From: Pseudomonas sp. GV085
GTDB lineage: Bacteria > Pseudomonadota > Gammaproteobacteria > Pseudomonadales > Pseudomonadaceae
Reading direction: 5' to 3'
Length of the DNA: 64,000 nucleotides
Assembly: GCF_003050925.1 (NCBI RefSeq)
Contig: NZ_QAOV01000013.1
Span: forward strand, 153,471 to 217,470
The translations under genes were made by a program, and so were the position numbers. Each line of letters opens with the position of its first letter. Within the stretch, counting starts at the first letter, position 1. The notes below the pieces were generated by a model. It was not told the DNA's origin. It searched no databases and saw only the letters and a list, made by a program, of their open reading frames with translations. Positions 16,037-24,227 of the stretch are shown here, one piece after another.

Positions 16037-16112
16037 TGGTGGGTGATGACGGGATCGAACCGCCGACATTCTGCTTGTAAGGCAGACGCTCTCCCAGCTG
16101 AGCTAATCACCC
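16037..16112 (-). tRNA. tRNA-Val (TAC), copy 2
   Basis: 76 nt, same sequence as copy 1, anticodon TAC, encoded CCA. First gene of unit 2; 19 bases separate it from tRNA-Asp copy 2. Confidence 0.97.
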
Positions 16113-16271
16113 TTCGCTTCGGTGTGGCGCGCATTCTACGGAGCGACCCAACCTCTGGCAAGCACTTTTTAAAATAATTTTCTCAGGCCTTCCAAAGGCT
16201 TAGAGAAAGGTTGGCCTATGGCACGGCGAAGACAATAATGCCCGCCTTTGTATAAAGGAGAGACTCACCCC

Positions 16272-17192
16272 ATGTGGTTCAAAAACCTGCTTATCTATCG
16301 CCTGACCCAAGATCTGCCTGTTGATGCCGAGGCGTTGGAAACTGCACTGGCCACCAAACTGGCGCGCCCATGTGCAAGCCAGGAGTTGACCACCTACGGT
16401 TTCGTTGCGCCATTCGGCAAAGGCGAAGATGCGCCGCTGGTGCATGTCAGCGGTGACTTCCTGCTGGTGTCCGCGCGCAAGGAAGAACGTATATTGCCGG
16501 GCAGCGTCGTGCGTGACGCGGTCAAGGAAAAGGTCGAAGAGATCGAAGCCGAGCAAATGCGCAAGGTCTATAAGAAGGAACGCGATCAGATCAAGGATGA
16601 AATCATCCAGGCCTTCCTGCCTCGCGCCTTTATCCGCCGCTCGTCGACCTTCGCCGCCATCGCGCCGAAACAGGGCCTGATCCTGGTCAACTCGGCCAGC
16701 CCGAAACGCGCCGAAGACTTGCTGTCGACCTTGCGCGAAGTGATCGGTACCCTACCGGTGCGTCCGCTGACCGTGAAAATGTCCCCGACCGCGACCATGA
16801 CCGAGTGGGTCACCACGCAGAAAGCCGCAGACGACTTCTTTGTGCTGGACGAGTGCGAACTGCGCGACACCCACGAAGACGGCGGCATTGTGCGTTGCAA
16901 GCGCCAGGACCTGACCAGCGAAGAAATCCAGTTGCACCTGAGCACCGGCAAAGTGGTCACTCAGTTGTCCCTGGCCTGGCAGGACAAACTGTCGTTCGTC
17001 CTTGACGACAAAATGGTGGTCAAGCGCCTGAAATTCGAAGACTTGCTGCAAGACCAGGCGGAACAGGACGGCGGCGACGAAGCCCTGGGCCAACTGGACG
17101 CCAGCTTCACCCTGATGATGCTGACCTTCGGCGATTTCCTGCCGGCGCTGGTTGAAGCGCTGGGCGGCGAAGAGACTCCGCAAGGCATCTAA
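16272..17192 (+). CDS. rdgC: Recombination-associated protein RdgC
   Basis: A 306-aa protein with the RdgC start MWFKNLLIYRLT and conserved FGWxxP-like YGFVAPFG near residue 45. RdgC forms a ring-shaped dimer around double-stranded DNA and limits RecA access. A Lys/Glu-rich helical segment at about 90-120 (EEIEAEQMRKVYKKERDQ) matches the family. Start 16272 is chosen because AAGGAG lies 11 bases upstream, and MWFKN is the family N-terminus. Single gene, divergent from the tRNA units and followed by a REP pair. Confidence 0.95.
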   Translation: MWFKNLLIYRLTQDLPVDAEALETALATKLARPCASQELTTYGFVAPFGKGEDAPLVHVSGDFLLVSARKEERILPGSVVRDAVKEKVEEIEAEQMRKVYKKERDQIKDEIIQAFLPRAFIRRSSTFAAIAPKQGLILVNSASPKRAEDLLSTLREVIGTLPVRPLTVKMSPTATMTEWVTTQKAADDFFVLDECELRDTHEDGGIVRCKRQDLTSEEIQLHLSTGKVVTQLSLAWQDKLSFVLDDKMVVKRLKFEDLLQDQAEQDGGDEALGQLDASFTLMMLTFGDFLPALVEALGGEETPQGI

Positions 17193-17207
17193 AGCCTTGT
17201 GATCTCT

Positions 17208-17293
17208 CCTGTAGGAGCGAGCTTGCTCGCGATGGAGTGTCAGTAGCCCCTCTTTGTCTGACACACCATCGCGAGCAAGCTCGCTCCTACAGG
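17208..17293. repeat. REP pair
   Basis: Arms CCTGTAGGAGCGAGCTTGCT and its complement (AGCAAGCTCGCTCCTACAGG) are inverted across about 30 bases between rdgC and the BASS gene. Confidence 0.85.
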
Positions 17294-17328
17294 GGTTTTG
17301 TAGCGTCGCTTAAAATAAGGATCAAGCC

Positions 17329-18294
17329 ATGCGCGCACTGGCTGCATTGAGTCGTTTTGTCGGCAACACTTTCGCTTACTGGGTACTGATTTTCGCTGTC
17401 GTGGCGTTTCTGCAGCCGGCGTGGTTCCTCGGCCTCAAAGGCGCCATCGTGCCCTTGTTGGGGCTGGTGATGTTCGGCATGGGCCTGACCCTCAAACTCG
17501 AAGACTTCGCCGAAGTCGCTCGCCATCCATGGCGCGTGGCCCTGGGCGTGGTTGCACATTTCGTGATCATGCCGGGCGTGGCGTGGTTGCTCTGCCAGGT
17601 GTTCCACTTGCCACCGGAAATCGCCGTCGGTGTGATTCTGGTCGGCTGCTGCCCGAGCGGCACCTCGTCGAACGTGATGACCTGGCTGGCCCGCGGCGAC
17701 CTGGCGCTGTCGGTGGCCATCGCCGCCGTCACCACCCTCCTCGCCCCGCTGCTGACCCCAGCCCTGATCTGGCTGCTGGCCTCGGCCTGGTTGCCGGTGT
17801 CGTTCATGGAGTTGTTCTGGTCGATCTTGCAAGTGGTGCTGCTGCCGATCGTGCTGGGCGTGGTTGCCCAACGGGTGCTCGGCGACAAGGTTCGGCATGC
17901 CGTGGACGTGTTGCCGCTGGTGTCGGTTGTGAGCATCGTGATCATCGTCACGGCGGTGGTGGCCGCCAGCCAGGCGAAGATTGCCGAGTCCGGCTTGCTG
18001 ATCATGGCCGTGGTCATGCTGCACAACAGCTTTGGCTACCTGCTGGGTTACTTCACCGGGCGCCTGTTCAAGTTGCCCCTAGCCCAGCGCAAGTCCCTGG
18101 CCCTGGAAGTCGGCATGCAGAACTCCGGATTGGGCGCGGCCCTGGCCAGCGCGCACTTCTCGCCACTGGCGGCAGTGCCCAGCGCATTGTTCAGCGTCTG
18201 GCACAACATTTCCGGGGCATTGCTCTCCACGTATTTGCGCCGCATGAGTGAAAAGCAGGATCGGGAAATGGCTGCACAGCAGGCGACTGACTGA
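17329..18294 (+). CDS. Bile acid:sodium symporter (BASS) family transporter
   Basis: A 321-aa inner-membrane protein with nine to ten hydrophobic segments. BASS signatures are LLGLVMFGMGLTLKLEDF (residues ~44-62) and the Na+-site motif GCCPSGTSSNVMTWLARGD near residue 107. Bacterial members move organic anions such as pantoate or keto acids with Na+. The substrate is unknown here. An AAGGATC ribosome site precedes the ATG. Its stop is only 45 bases from the guanidine-II riboswitch of sugE, but that element implies a separate control point. Confidence 0.87.
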   Translation: MRALAALSRFVGNTFAYWVLIFAVVAFLQPAWFLGLKGAIVPLLGLVMFGMGLTLKLEDFAEVARHPWRVALGVVAHFVIMPGVAWLLCQVFHLPPEIAVGVILVGCCPSGTSSNVMTWLARGDLALSVAIAAVTTLLAPLLTPALIWLLASAWLPVSFMELFWSILQVVLLPIVLGVVAQRVLGDKVRHAVDVLPLVSVVSIVIIVTAVVAASQAKIAESGLLIMAVVMLHNSFGYLLGYFTGRLFKLPLAQRKSLALEVGMQNSGLGAALASAHFSPLAAVPSALFSVWHNISGALLSTYLRRMSEKQDREMAAQQATD

Positions 18295-18339
18295 TTCAAA
18301 AACTTGATCCCCGGGTTAATGCTGGGCACTCTATTGCCC

Positions 18340-18393
18340 ATCGCGAGGACGACCTCGCGGCTCGATCGAGTCATTAATCAGGGGACGACCCCG
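18340..18393 (+). promoter_or_regulatory. Guanidine-II (mini-ykkC) riboswitch
   Basis: Two small hairpins carry identical ACGA tetraloops: CGCGAGG-ACGA-CCTCGCG (18342-18359) and GGGG-ACGA-CCCC (18381-18392), joined by a 21-base linker. This paired-ACGR-loop arrangement defines the mini-ykkC/guanidine-II riboswitch. The second hairpin ends 8 bases before the GGAGG-type ribosome site of sugE, consistent with translational control. Confidence 0.93.
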
Positions 18394-18412
18394 TCAGACG
18401 ATGGAGGTCTTC

Positions 18413-18727
18413 ATGTCCTGGATCATTCTGTTTTTCGCCGGCCTGTTCGAAGTCGGCTGGGCCGTCGGCCTCAAGTACACCGACGGTTTCACCCGCCCGC
18501 TCCCCACTGTGTTGACCGTTGCGGCCATGGCTATCAGCCTTGGCTTGCTCGGCCTTGCAATGAAGGAATTGCCGCTGGGTACGGCCTATGCGATCTGGAC
18601 CGGGGTCGGCGCCGTGGGCACGGTGATCGCCGGGATCATCCTGTTTGGCGAGTCCATGGCACTGGTGCGGTTGGCGAGTGTGGCGTTGATCATTTCCGGG
18701 TTGGTTGGCCTGAAGGTCAGCGCTTAA
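18413..18727 (+). CDS. sugE: SugE/Gdx guanidinium exporter (SMR family)
   Basis: A 104-aa protein with four membrane helices. The Glu in FAGLFEVGWAVGLKYTDG (residue ~13) is the essential proton/substrate residue of the small multidrug resistance fold, and TAYAIWTGVGAVGTV matches the SugE/Gdx clade rather than EmrE. Works as an antiparallel dimer exchanging guanidinium for protons. Start 18413 is used because ATGGAGGTC lies just upstream. The guanidine-II riboswitch directly upstream supports a guanidinium role. Confidence 0.95.
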   Translation: MSWIILFFAGLFEVGWAVGLKYTDGFTRPLPTVLTVAAMAISLGLLGLAMKELPLGTAYAIWTGVGAVGTVIAGIILFGESMALVRLASVALIISGLVGLKVSA

Positions 18728-18740
18728 GCCACTACCGCCA

Positions 18741-18835
18741 ATCGCGAGCAGGCTCACTCCTACAAGGTTTTATGGTGTGTCGGAGATTTTCACCACACCC
18801 ACGATCCCTGTAGGAGTGAGCCTGCTCGCGATGAG
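18741..18835. repeat. REP pair
   Basis: ATCGCGAGCAGGCTCACTCC and its inverted complement end at 18835, with a GTGAGC variant of the core in both arms. Confidence 0.83.
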
Positions 18836-18852
18836 GCCCGCTCAAACAACCG

Positions 18853-20727
18853 TTATCTGACAGCCCCGCGCAACTCCCCAACCAACGCCTGCAACTTCGC
18901 CGGCTCCGCCACTTCAACCGCCACCGCCGGCCCTGCCACCAATGTCACACGCGACCACAGGCGATGAAACAGTCCCTTGCCCGGATCGCGGCTGAAGAAA
19001 CTCCCCCACAACCCCCGCAAGGCCAGCGGAATCACCGGCACCGGCGTCTCTTCGAGAATCCGCGTCAGCCCGCCTTTGAACTCATTCATTTCGCCATCGG
19101 CGGTCAATTTACCCTCGGGGAAGATGCACACCAGTTCACCGTCCTTCAGATACCGGGCAATGCGCGTGAAGGCCTTTTCGTAGATCTGGATGTCTTCATG
19201 ACGCCCTGCGATAGGAATCGTCCCCGCAGTACGGAAGATGAAGTTCAGCACCGGCAGGTTGTAGATCTTGTAATACATCACAAAGCGAATCGGCCGGCGC
19301 ACCGAGCCGCCAATCAGCAAGGCATCGACGAATGACACGTGATTGCACACCAGCAATGCTGCGCCTTCATCGGGAATCAGATCCAGATTGCGGTGCTCGA
19401 CGCGGTACATGGAATGGCTGAGCAGCCAGATCATGAAGCGCATGGTGAACTCGGGGACGATCTTGAAGATGTAGGCGTTGACGCCGATGTTCAGCAACGA
19501 CACCACCAGGAACAGCTGCGGGATCGACAGTTTGGCCACGCTCAACAAGACGATCGAGACAATCGCCGACACCACCATGAACAACGCATTGAGGATGTTA
19601 TTGGCGGCAATCACCCGCGCCCGTTCGTTTTCCGCTGTACGTGACTGGATCAGTGCGTAAAGCGGCACGATGTAGAAACCACCGAAAACGCCCAGGCCGA
19701 GGATGTCGAGCAGTACCAGCCAGGCGTGGCCGAAACCGAGGATTTCGATCCAGCCATGGCCGGCGGCGCTGTCCGGTATTGAGCCGGAATGCCACCACAG
19801 CAACAGACCGAAAACGGTCAGGCCGAACGATCCGAACGGCACCAGCCCAATTTCGACTTTACGCCCGGACAATTTCTCACACAGCATCGACCCCAACGCG
19901 ATGCCGACCGAGAACACCGTCAGAATCAGCGTCACCACGGTTTCGTCGCCGTGCATCCACTCCTTGGCATAGGCCGGGATCTGCGTCAGATAAATCGCCC
20001 CGACAAACCAGAACCACGAGTTGCCGACAATCGAGCGTGATACCGCCGGCGTTTGCCCAAGGCCCAGTTTCAACGTGGCCCAGGACTGGCTGAAAATGTT
20101 CCAGTTCAGACGCATTTGTGGCGTGGCGGCCGCCGCCCGGGGAATGCTGCGACTGGCCAGGTAGCCGAGCACGGCAATGCTGATGATCGCCGTGGACACT
20201 ACCGGTGCGTAATGCGCCGAAGACATCATGACCCCAGCGCCAATGGTGCCGGCAAGGATCGCCAGGAAGGTGCCCATTTCCACCAGGCCGTTGCCGCCCA
20301 CCAGCTCATCTTCATGCAGGGCTTGCGGCAGAATCGAGTACTTCACCGGCCCGAACAGCGCCGAGTGGGTGCCCATGGCGAACAGCGCCACCAGCATCAA
20401 CGACAGGTGATCGAACATGAAGCCAACGGCGCCGACCGCCATGATGGCGATTTCCCCAAGCTTGATCAGGCGGATCAACGCGTCCTTGGCGAACTTTTCC
20501 CCGAATTGCCCGGCCAGGGCCGAGAACAGGAAAAACGGCAGGATAAACAGCAGCGCACACAGATTGACCCAGATCGAGCGGTCACCTTCGATGGCCAGCT
20601 TGTACAAAATGGCCAGGATCAGCGACTGCTTGAACACGTTGTCGTTGAACGCCCCGAGGGACTGGGTGATGAAGAACGGCAGGAAGCGCCGGGTGCGCAG
20701 CAAGGTGAACTGTGAGGGGTGACTCAT
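18853..20727 (-). CDS. MFS transporter fused to 1-acylglycerol-3-phosphate acyltransferase (LplT-PlsC type)
   Basis: A 624-aa fusion. Residues 1-410 form a twelve-helix MFS domain of the lysophospholipid-transporter type (FITQSLGAFNDNVFKQSL near the start). Residues ~420-624 form a PlsC acyltransferase with NHVSFVD (catalytic HX4D), FPEGKLT and VPVIPLAL. It probably flips lysophospholipid inward and re-acylates it; the AMP-binding acyl-ACP synthetase third of Aas-type proteins is absent. ATG 20727 (MSHPSQF) is preferred over the upstream frame because it is the family N-terminus. The ribosome site (GGAAG) is very close to the ATG. Confidence 0.88.
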   Translation of the reverse strand: MSHPSQFTLLRTRRFLPFFITQSLGAFNDNVFKQSLILAILYKLAIEGDRSIWVNLCALLFILPFFLFSALAGQFGEKFAKDALIRLIKLGEIAIMAVGAVGFMFDHLSLMLVALFAMGTHSALFGPVKYSILPQALHEDELVGGNGLVEMGTFLAILAGTIGAGVMMSSAHYAPVVSTAIISIAVLGYLASRSIPRAAAATPQMRLNWNIFSQSWATLKLGLGQTPAVSRSIVGNSWFWFVGAIYLTQIPAYAKEWMHGDETVVTLILTVFSVGIALGSMLCEKLSGRKVEIGLVPFGSFGLTVFGLLLWWHSGSIPDSAAGHGWIEILGFGHAWLVLLDILGLGVFGGFYIVPLYALIQSRTAENERARVIAANNILNALFMVVSAIVSIVLLSVAKLSIPQLFLVVSLLNIGVNAYIFKIVPEFTMRFMIWLLSHSMYRVEHRNLDLIPDEGAALLVCNHVSFVDALLIGGSVRRPIRFVMYYKIYNLPVLNFIFRTAGTIPIAGRHEDIQIYEKAFTRIARYLKDGELVCIFPEGKLTADGEMNEFKGGLTRILEETPVPVIPLALRGLWGSFFSRDPGKGLFHRLWSRVTLVAGPAVAVEVAEPAKLQALVGELRGAVR

Positions 20728-20825
20728 CTTCCATGTGTCCCTGATGTTAGGTAGCGAGTGGCCTGGATACTGTAATTGGAGTATCGAACGTCGATCCAGG
20801 CCACACATTACCTAATCTTTGCCGG

Positions 20826-21977
20826 TTATTTCTTCAATCCGGCAATGCACGGCGAGACAAACAGCTCCCCGCGCCAGGCGCCCAGCACCGTGCGCTTGCC
20901 GACGATCAGCCACATCACCGCCAGCAACGCCACCAACACGCAGCCAAACACACTGAAGAACATCAGGTTCAAGGTACTGGCCAGTTTCAACGTCGCCAGA
21001 GAATAGACGCCCAACGGGAAGGTGAAGCCCCACCAGCCAAGATTGAACGGAATGCCGGCACGCAGGTAGCGCACAGTGATCAGTAGCGCCATCAGCATCC
21101 ACCACAGGCCGAAGCCCCACAGGGTGATGCCGGCCACCAGACCCAGTCCCGCAGCAATCTCACCGACTCCCGGCATACCGTTGGCCGCGAAAATCAGCGG
21201 TGCATCACCGCCCAGTACCAGCATGCCCAGCGCACCGGTGCCGATCGGGCCAAGGGCCAGCCAGCTCGAGGCGGCCATGTTTTCGTGGGGCAGTTTGTGC
21301 AGGGCCATGCGCAGCAACAGAATGGTCAGGATGCTGAAGGCCACCGGCAGGGAAAAGGCCCAGAGCACGTAGCTGGTCACCAGCACCACCAGTTGCGAAT
21401 GCGCGTCGGCCAGATGCGGCGCCAACAGGCCCCCACTGGCGGCCGCCACTTCTGCCGCGACCACCGGCAACAACCAGACAGCGGTCATCTGGTCGATGCT
21501 GTGCTCCTGACGAGTGAACATCATGTAGGGAATCAGCACCCCGCAGGCCAGCGACATCGCCACATCCAGCCACCACAGCACCTCGGCGAGGTGAATCACC
21601 CCATCGCCCCAGCGCGGCAGGCCAAACACCAGGAAGCCATTGATGATGGTTGCCAGGCCCATGGGGATGGTGCCGAAAAACATCGAAACCGTGGAGTGGC
21701 CGAAGATCCGTCGTGCTTCGTCAAAAAACAGCACCCAACGCGCCGTGTATACCGCCGTAAACAGCAGAAACAGGGCGATATTGAACAGCCAGAGAGCTTC
21801 GGCAAAGGCGTGCAAGGCAGGCATGGCGACCGGCAATTGCGCCAACGCCAATGCCAGCACCCCGGTGCCCATGGTGGCCGCGAACCAGTTGGGGGTGAAC
21901 TGGCGAATCACCTCGCGGGGATGCTGCAGGTGACTGAAAGGTTTGATACCGGGCTTGATGCTATTGGCGCATGTCAT
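20826..21977 (-). CDS. TDT/SLAC1-family transporter (tellurite-resistance/dicarboxylate type)
   Basis: A 383-aa membrane protein with ten hydrophobic segments. The first helix carries FTPNWFAATMGTGVLALAL, diagnostic of the TehA/SLAC1/Ssu1 fold. Bacterial homologues carry anions such as tellurite, malate or sulfite; the true substrate here is unknown. The start ATG follows AGGAGTTCGCC. Upstream is an unusually AT-rich stretch (22018-22083) likely to hold its promoter and regulator site. No regulator gene is adjacent. Confidence 0.85.
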   Translation of the reverse strand: MTCANSIKPGIKPFSHLQHPREVIRQFTPNWFAATMGTGVLALALAQLPVAMPALHAFAEALWLFNIALFLLFTAVYTARWVLFFDEARRIFGHSTVSMFFGTIPMGLATIINGFLVFGLPRWGDGVIHLAEVLWWLDVAMSLACGVLIPYMMFTRQEHSIDQMTAVWLLPVVAAEVAAASGGLLAPHLADAHSQLVVLVTSYVLWAFSLPVAFSILTILLLRMALHKLPHENMAASSWLALGPIGTGALGMLVLGGDAPLIFAANGMPGVGEIAAGLGLVAGITLWGFGLWWMLMALLITVRYLRAGIPFNLGWWGFTFPLGVYSLATLKLASTLNLMFFSVFGCVLVALLAVMWLIVGKRTVLGAWRGELFVSPCIAGLKK

Positions 21978-22017
21978 GGCGAACTCCTGTCCTCTTGTGA
22001 GGTAGAGCCCATGCTAG

Positions 22018-22083
22018 ATCTGAATCGAATATCTATATAACGGGTAATATCTCTATATCTTATCGATATTGCTTATATAGCTT
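22018..22083. promoter_or_regulatory. AT-rich promoter island upstream of the TDT gene
   Basis: About 66 bases of very low GC in a high-GC genome, with inverted CTATATAA (22033-22040) and TTATATAG (22073-22080) and repeated ATATCT units between them. It lies about 41-106 bases upstream of the start codon, where a promoter and activator site would be expected. Confidence 0.45.
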
Positions 22084-22133
22084 CAGCCACGACCCTTCGA
22101 GCGAGCTGAGTGGGTGCCAAGGCTAACTCAATT

Positions 22134-23324
22134 TTACCGGTTGGCCTCGCAGACCCTGGCCGAACGTGATCGCAGTAAACCCACCATTGCACTAAGGGCC
22201 AGCACCATCAGCACGGCACCATAACCATCGGTGGTTGCCACCAGACCAAAGGTCCGCGCCAGGTTCCCGGCCAGCAGCGCCGGCAGGCAGAACGCCAGAT
22301 AACTCAGCACGTAATACGCCGACATCAACCCGGCGCGCTCATGGGGCAAGGCCAGTGGCACCAGACTGCGCACCGCCCCGAGGAAACCGGCGCCGAAGCC
22401 ACAACCGGCGACCAGCGTGCCGAGGAAAAACAGCGGCAAACTGGCACTGTGCACGCCCAGTAGAATCAGGGCGACTCCCGCCGGCAACGAACTGGCGCCC
22501 AGTTGCAGCGCCTTGGTCGCCGCCTGATTGCGCAAGGTGTAAATCATCAGGGCACCGGTCACCGTCAATGCGGCGACGGTCGCCCCGCCAATCAGGTTCG
22601 AGGTCGAACCCGTCGCCGTGCGCACCAATGAAGGTGCCAGCGACGCGTAAAAACCGCCGAGCGCCCAAGTCGCCGTGTTGAGCGGCAACACCCGCCATAA
22701 CGTCGCGCGCGCCTGGACCGGCACATGCAGGGTGGGCCGCAATGATGCCCAAGCCCCGGACTGGCGCGTGACGCTCTCCGGCAAACGCCAGACAAAGACG
22801 GCCTGCATCGCGAACAGAGCAAGTAGCAGCCAATAGGTCAGGTGCAACGGCGCCGGCGCAAACTCGGCCAGCAAACCGCAGCCCATTCCCCCCAGAGCCA
22901 TGCCGAGCAAGGGCGCGACACTATTGACCAGCGGGCCTTGCTGGCGATCGGTGTCCAGCAAGGTTGCACTCAACACGGCAGTCGCCATGCCGGTGGCAAA
23001 CCCTTGCAGGACCCGGGCACTGATCAGCCACGGGACACTGTCGGCGTATATAAACAGCAACATCGCCAGGATGTTCAGCAGCACCGCCGTAAAAATCACC
23101 GGCTTGCGCCCCAGGTAATCCGACAGCGAGCCGACCGTCAGCAACGCTGCCAACAGGCTGAGGGCGTACACGGCAAAAATCAGGGCCAGGGTCGCTGGCG
23201 AAAACTGCATCTGCTCCTGATACAGGTGATACAGCGGCGTCGGCGCGGTGGAAGCCGCCAGAAAACTGAGTAAGGTTATTGCCAGAAACCACAGGCTGGC
23301 ACGATTTGAAGGAGAATCGGGCAT
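22134..23324 (-). CDS. MFS transporter
   Basis: A 396-aa twelve-helix major facilitator. The cytoplasmic loop 2-3 motif is GSLSDYLGRKPV (residues ~63-74), and TAPTPLYHLYQEQMQF follows helix 1. Similar proteins export drugs or small metabolites. ATG 23324 has GGAG 7 bases upstream and is preferred over the TTG at 23339. It is transcribed away from a TetR-type gene at 23473 with an inverted repeat between them, so the TetR protein probably represses it. Substrate unknown. Confidence 0.85.
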   Translation of the reverse strand: MPDSPSNRASLWFLAITLLSFLAASTAPTPLYHLYQEQMQFSPATLALIFAVYALSLLAALLTVGSLSDYLGRKPVIFTAVLLNILAMLLFIYADSVPWLISARVLQGFATGMATAVLSATLLDTDRQQGPLVNSVAPLLGMALGGMGCGLLAEFAPAPLHLTYWLLLALFAMQAVFVWRLPESVTRQSGAWASLRPTLHVPVQARATLWRVLPLNTATWALGGFYASLAPSLVRTATGSTSNLIGGATVAALTVTGALMIYTLRNQAATKALQLGASSLPAGVALILLGVHSASLPLFFLGTLVAGCGFGAGFLGAVRSLVPLALPHERAGLMSAYYVLSYLAFCLPALLAGNLARTFGLVATTDGYGAVLMVLALSAMVGLLRSRSARVCEANR

Positions 23325-23336
23325 AGACACACTCCA

Positions 23337-23359
23337 CAAAAGCTAATTTTTTGCTTTTG
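23337..23359. promoter_or_regulatory. Inverted repeat in the MFS/TetR divergent promoter
   Basis: CAAAAGC (23337-23343) and GCTTTTG (23353-23359) form a 7-bp dyad with a 9-base spacer, 13 bases before the MFS start. A related AAAGCAAATTCTTTG stretch lies about 25-40 bases further on. It is a candidate operator for the adjacent TetR protein. Confidence 0.4.
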
Positions 23360-23472
23360 CGAAGTGTGCTACTGGATCCCTCTTAAAGCAAATTCTTTGT
23401 GTTAAGGTCCGATGCATGGCTTTCAGGACCGGATGCCAACTGCAAGACCCGACGCAATACAGGAAACACAAG

Positions 23473-24009
23473 ATGACAGCCCCTACATTACGCCCCGGCG
23501 GCCGCAGCGCCCGGGTTCAAGAGTCGATTCATTCGGCCGTGCGTCAACTCCTTGAGGAGCAGGACCGCGCCAGCGTGACGGTGCCGCAAATTGCGGCGCG
23601 CGCGGGCGTCACGCCATCCACCATCTATCGACGCTGGGGCGACGTGTCGGCGCTGCTGGCCGACGTCGCCCTCGCCCGCATGCAGCCCGACAACGGGCCG
23701 GCCAATACCGGCAGTCTTCACGGTGACGTGCGGGCTTGGGCCGAGCAGTACCTGGACGAGATGAGCTCCGAACCCGGCCGCAACATGCTGTACGACGTGC
23801 AGGCAGCGCTGAAGCCGAGTTATTGCGCGACCATCATTGGCGGGCAACTGCAGACGATTCTGGATCGCTATCCGGATCAGCCCAAGCCCAGTGTCGATCG
23901 GCTGATCAATCTGATCGCCGCGCCGACGGTGTTTCGCATCCTGTTTGCCGAGGCGCCGCTGGAGGTTGAAGAGCTGTATCGATTGATCGAGATTGCATTC
24001 AGTCAGTAA
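23473..24009 (+). CDS. TetR/AcrR-family transcriptional regulator
   Basis: A 178-aa protein. The N-terminal HTH (about residues 12-58) contains VTVPQIAARAGVTPSTIYRRWG; the C-terminal ligand/dimer domain resembles the TetR_C 11/16 type (GQLQTILDRYPDQ). Start 23473 is chosen because AGGAAAC lies upstream and MTAPTLRPGGRSARVQ is a typical N-terminus; the longer frame to 23416 is unsupported. It is divergent from the MFS gene with about 148 bases between start codons. Expected to repress the transporter and perhaps itself. Confidence 0.87.
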   Translation: MTAPTLRPGGRSARVQESIHSAVRQLLEEQDRASVTVPQIAARAGVTPSTIYRRWGDVSALLADVALARMQPDNGPANTGSLHGDVRAWAEQYLDEMSSEPGRNMLYDVQAALKPSYCATIIGGQLQTILDRYPDQPKPSVDRLINLIAAPTVFRILFAEAPLEVEELYRLIEIAFSQ

Positions 24010-24017
24010 TACCGGCA

Positions 24018-24090
24018 TTCGCGAGCAAGCCCGCTCCCACATCGACCGTGTTCGCCGCCCCCTCCTGTGGGAGCGGGCTTGCTCGCGAAG
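24018..24090. repeat. REP pair (CCCGCTCCCAC type)
   Basis: TTCGCGAGCAAGCCCGCTCC and its inverted complement lie between the TetR gene and the sensor gene. Confidence 0.83.
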
Positions 24091-24227
24091 GGGCCAGTCC
24101 AGACACTGAAAATCCTCCTGCGACCCCCCGCCACGCCACGACCTTGGTCGACACTGACTAACGCTGGCGGTCGTGCGAGACTGTCTGTCCGGGCGGGAGT
24201 CCCGGGAGTCTTTTGTCTGGAGTCCCC

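Noticed and set aside
17208..17293. Possible CRISPR-like array from recurring REP units
   Set aside because: Repeats are inverted pairs scattered singly through the window, without regular spacers or cas genes.
18300..18412. Leader peptide/attenuator upstream of sugE
   Set aside because: The hairpins are explained better by the paired ACGA-loop guanidine-II fold, and no small ORF is present.
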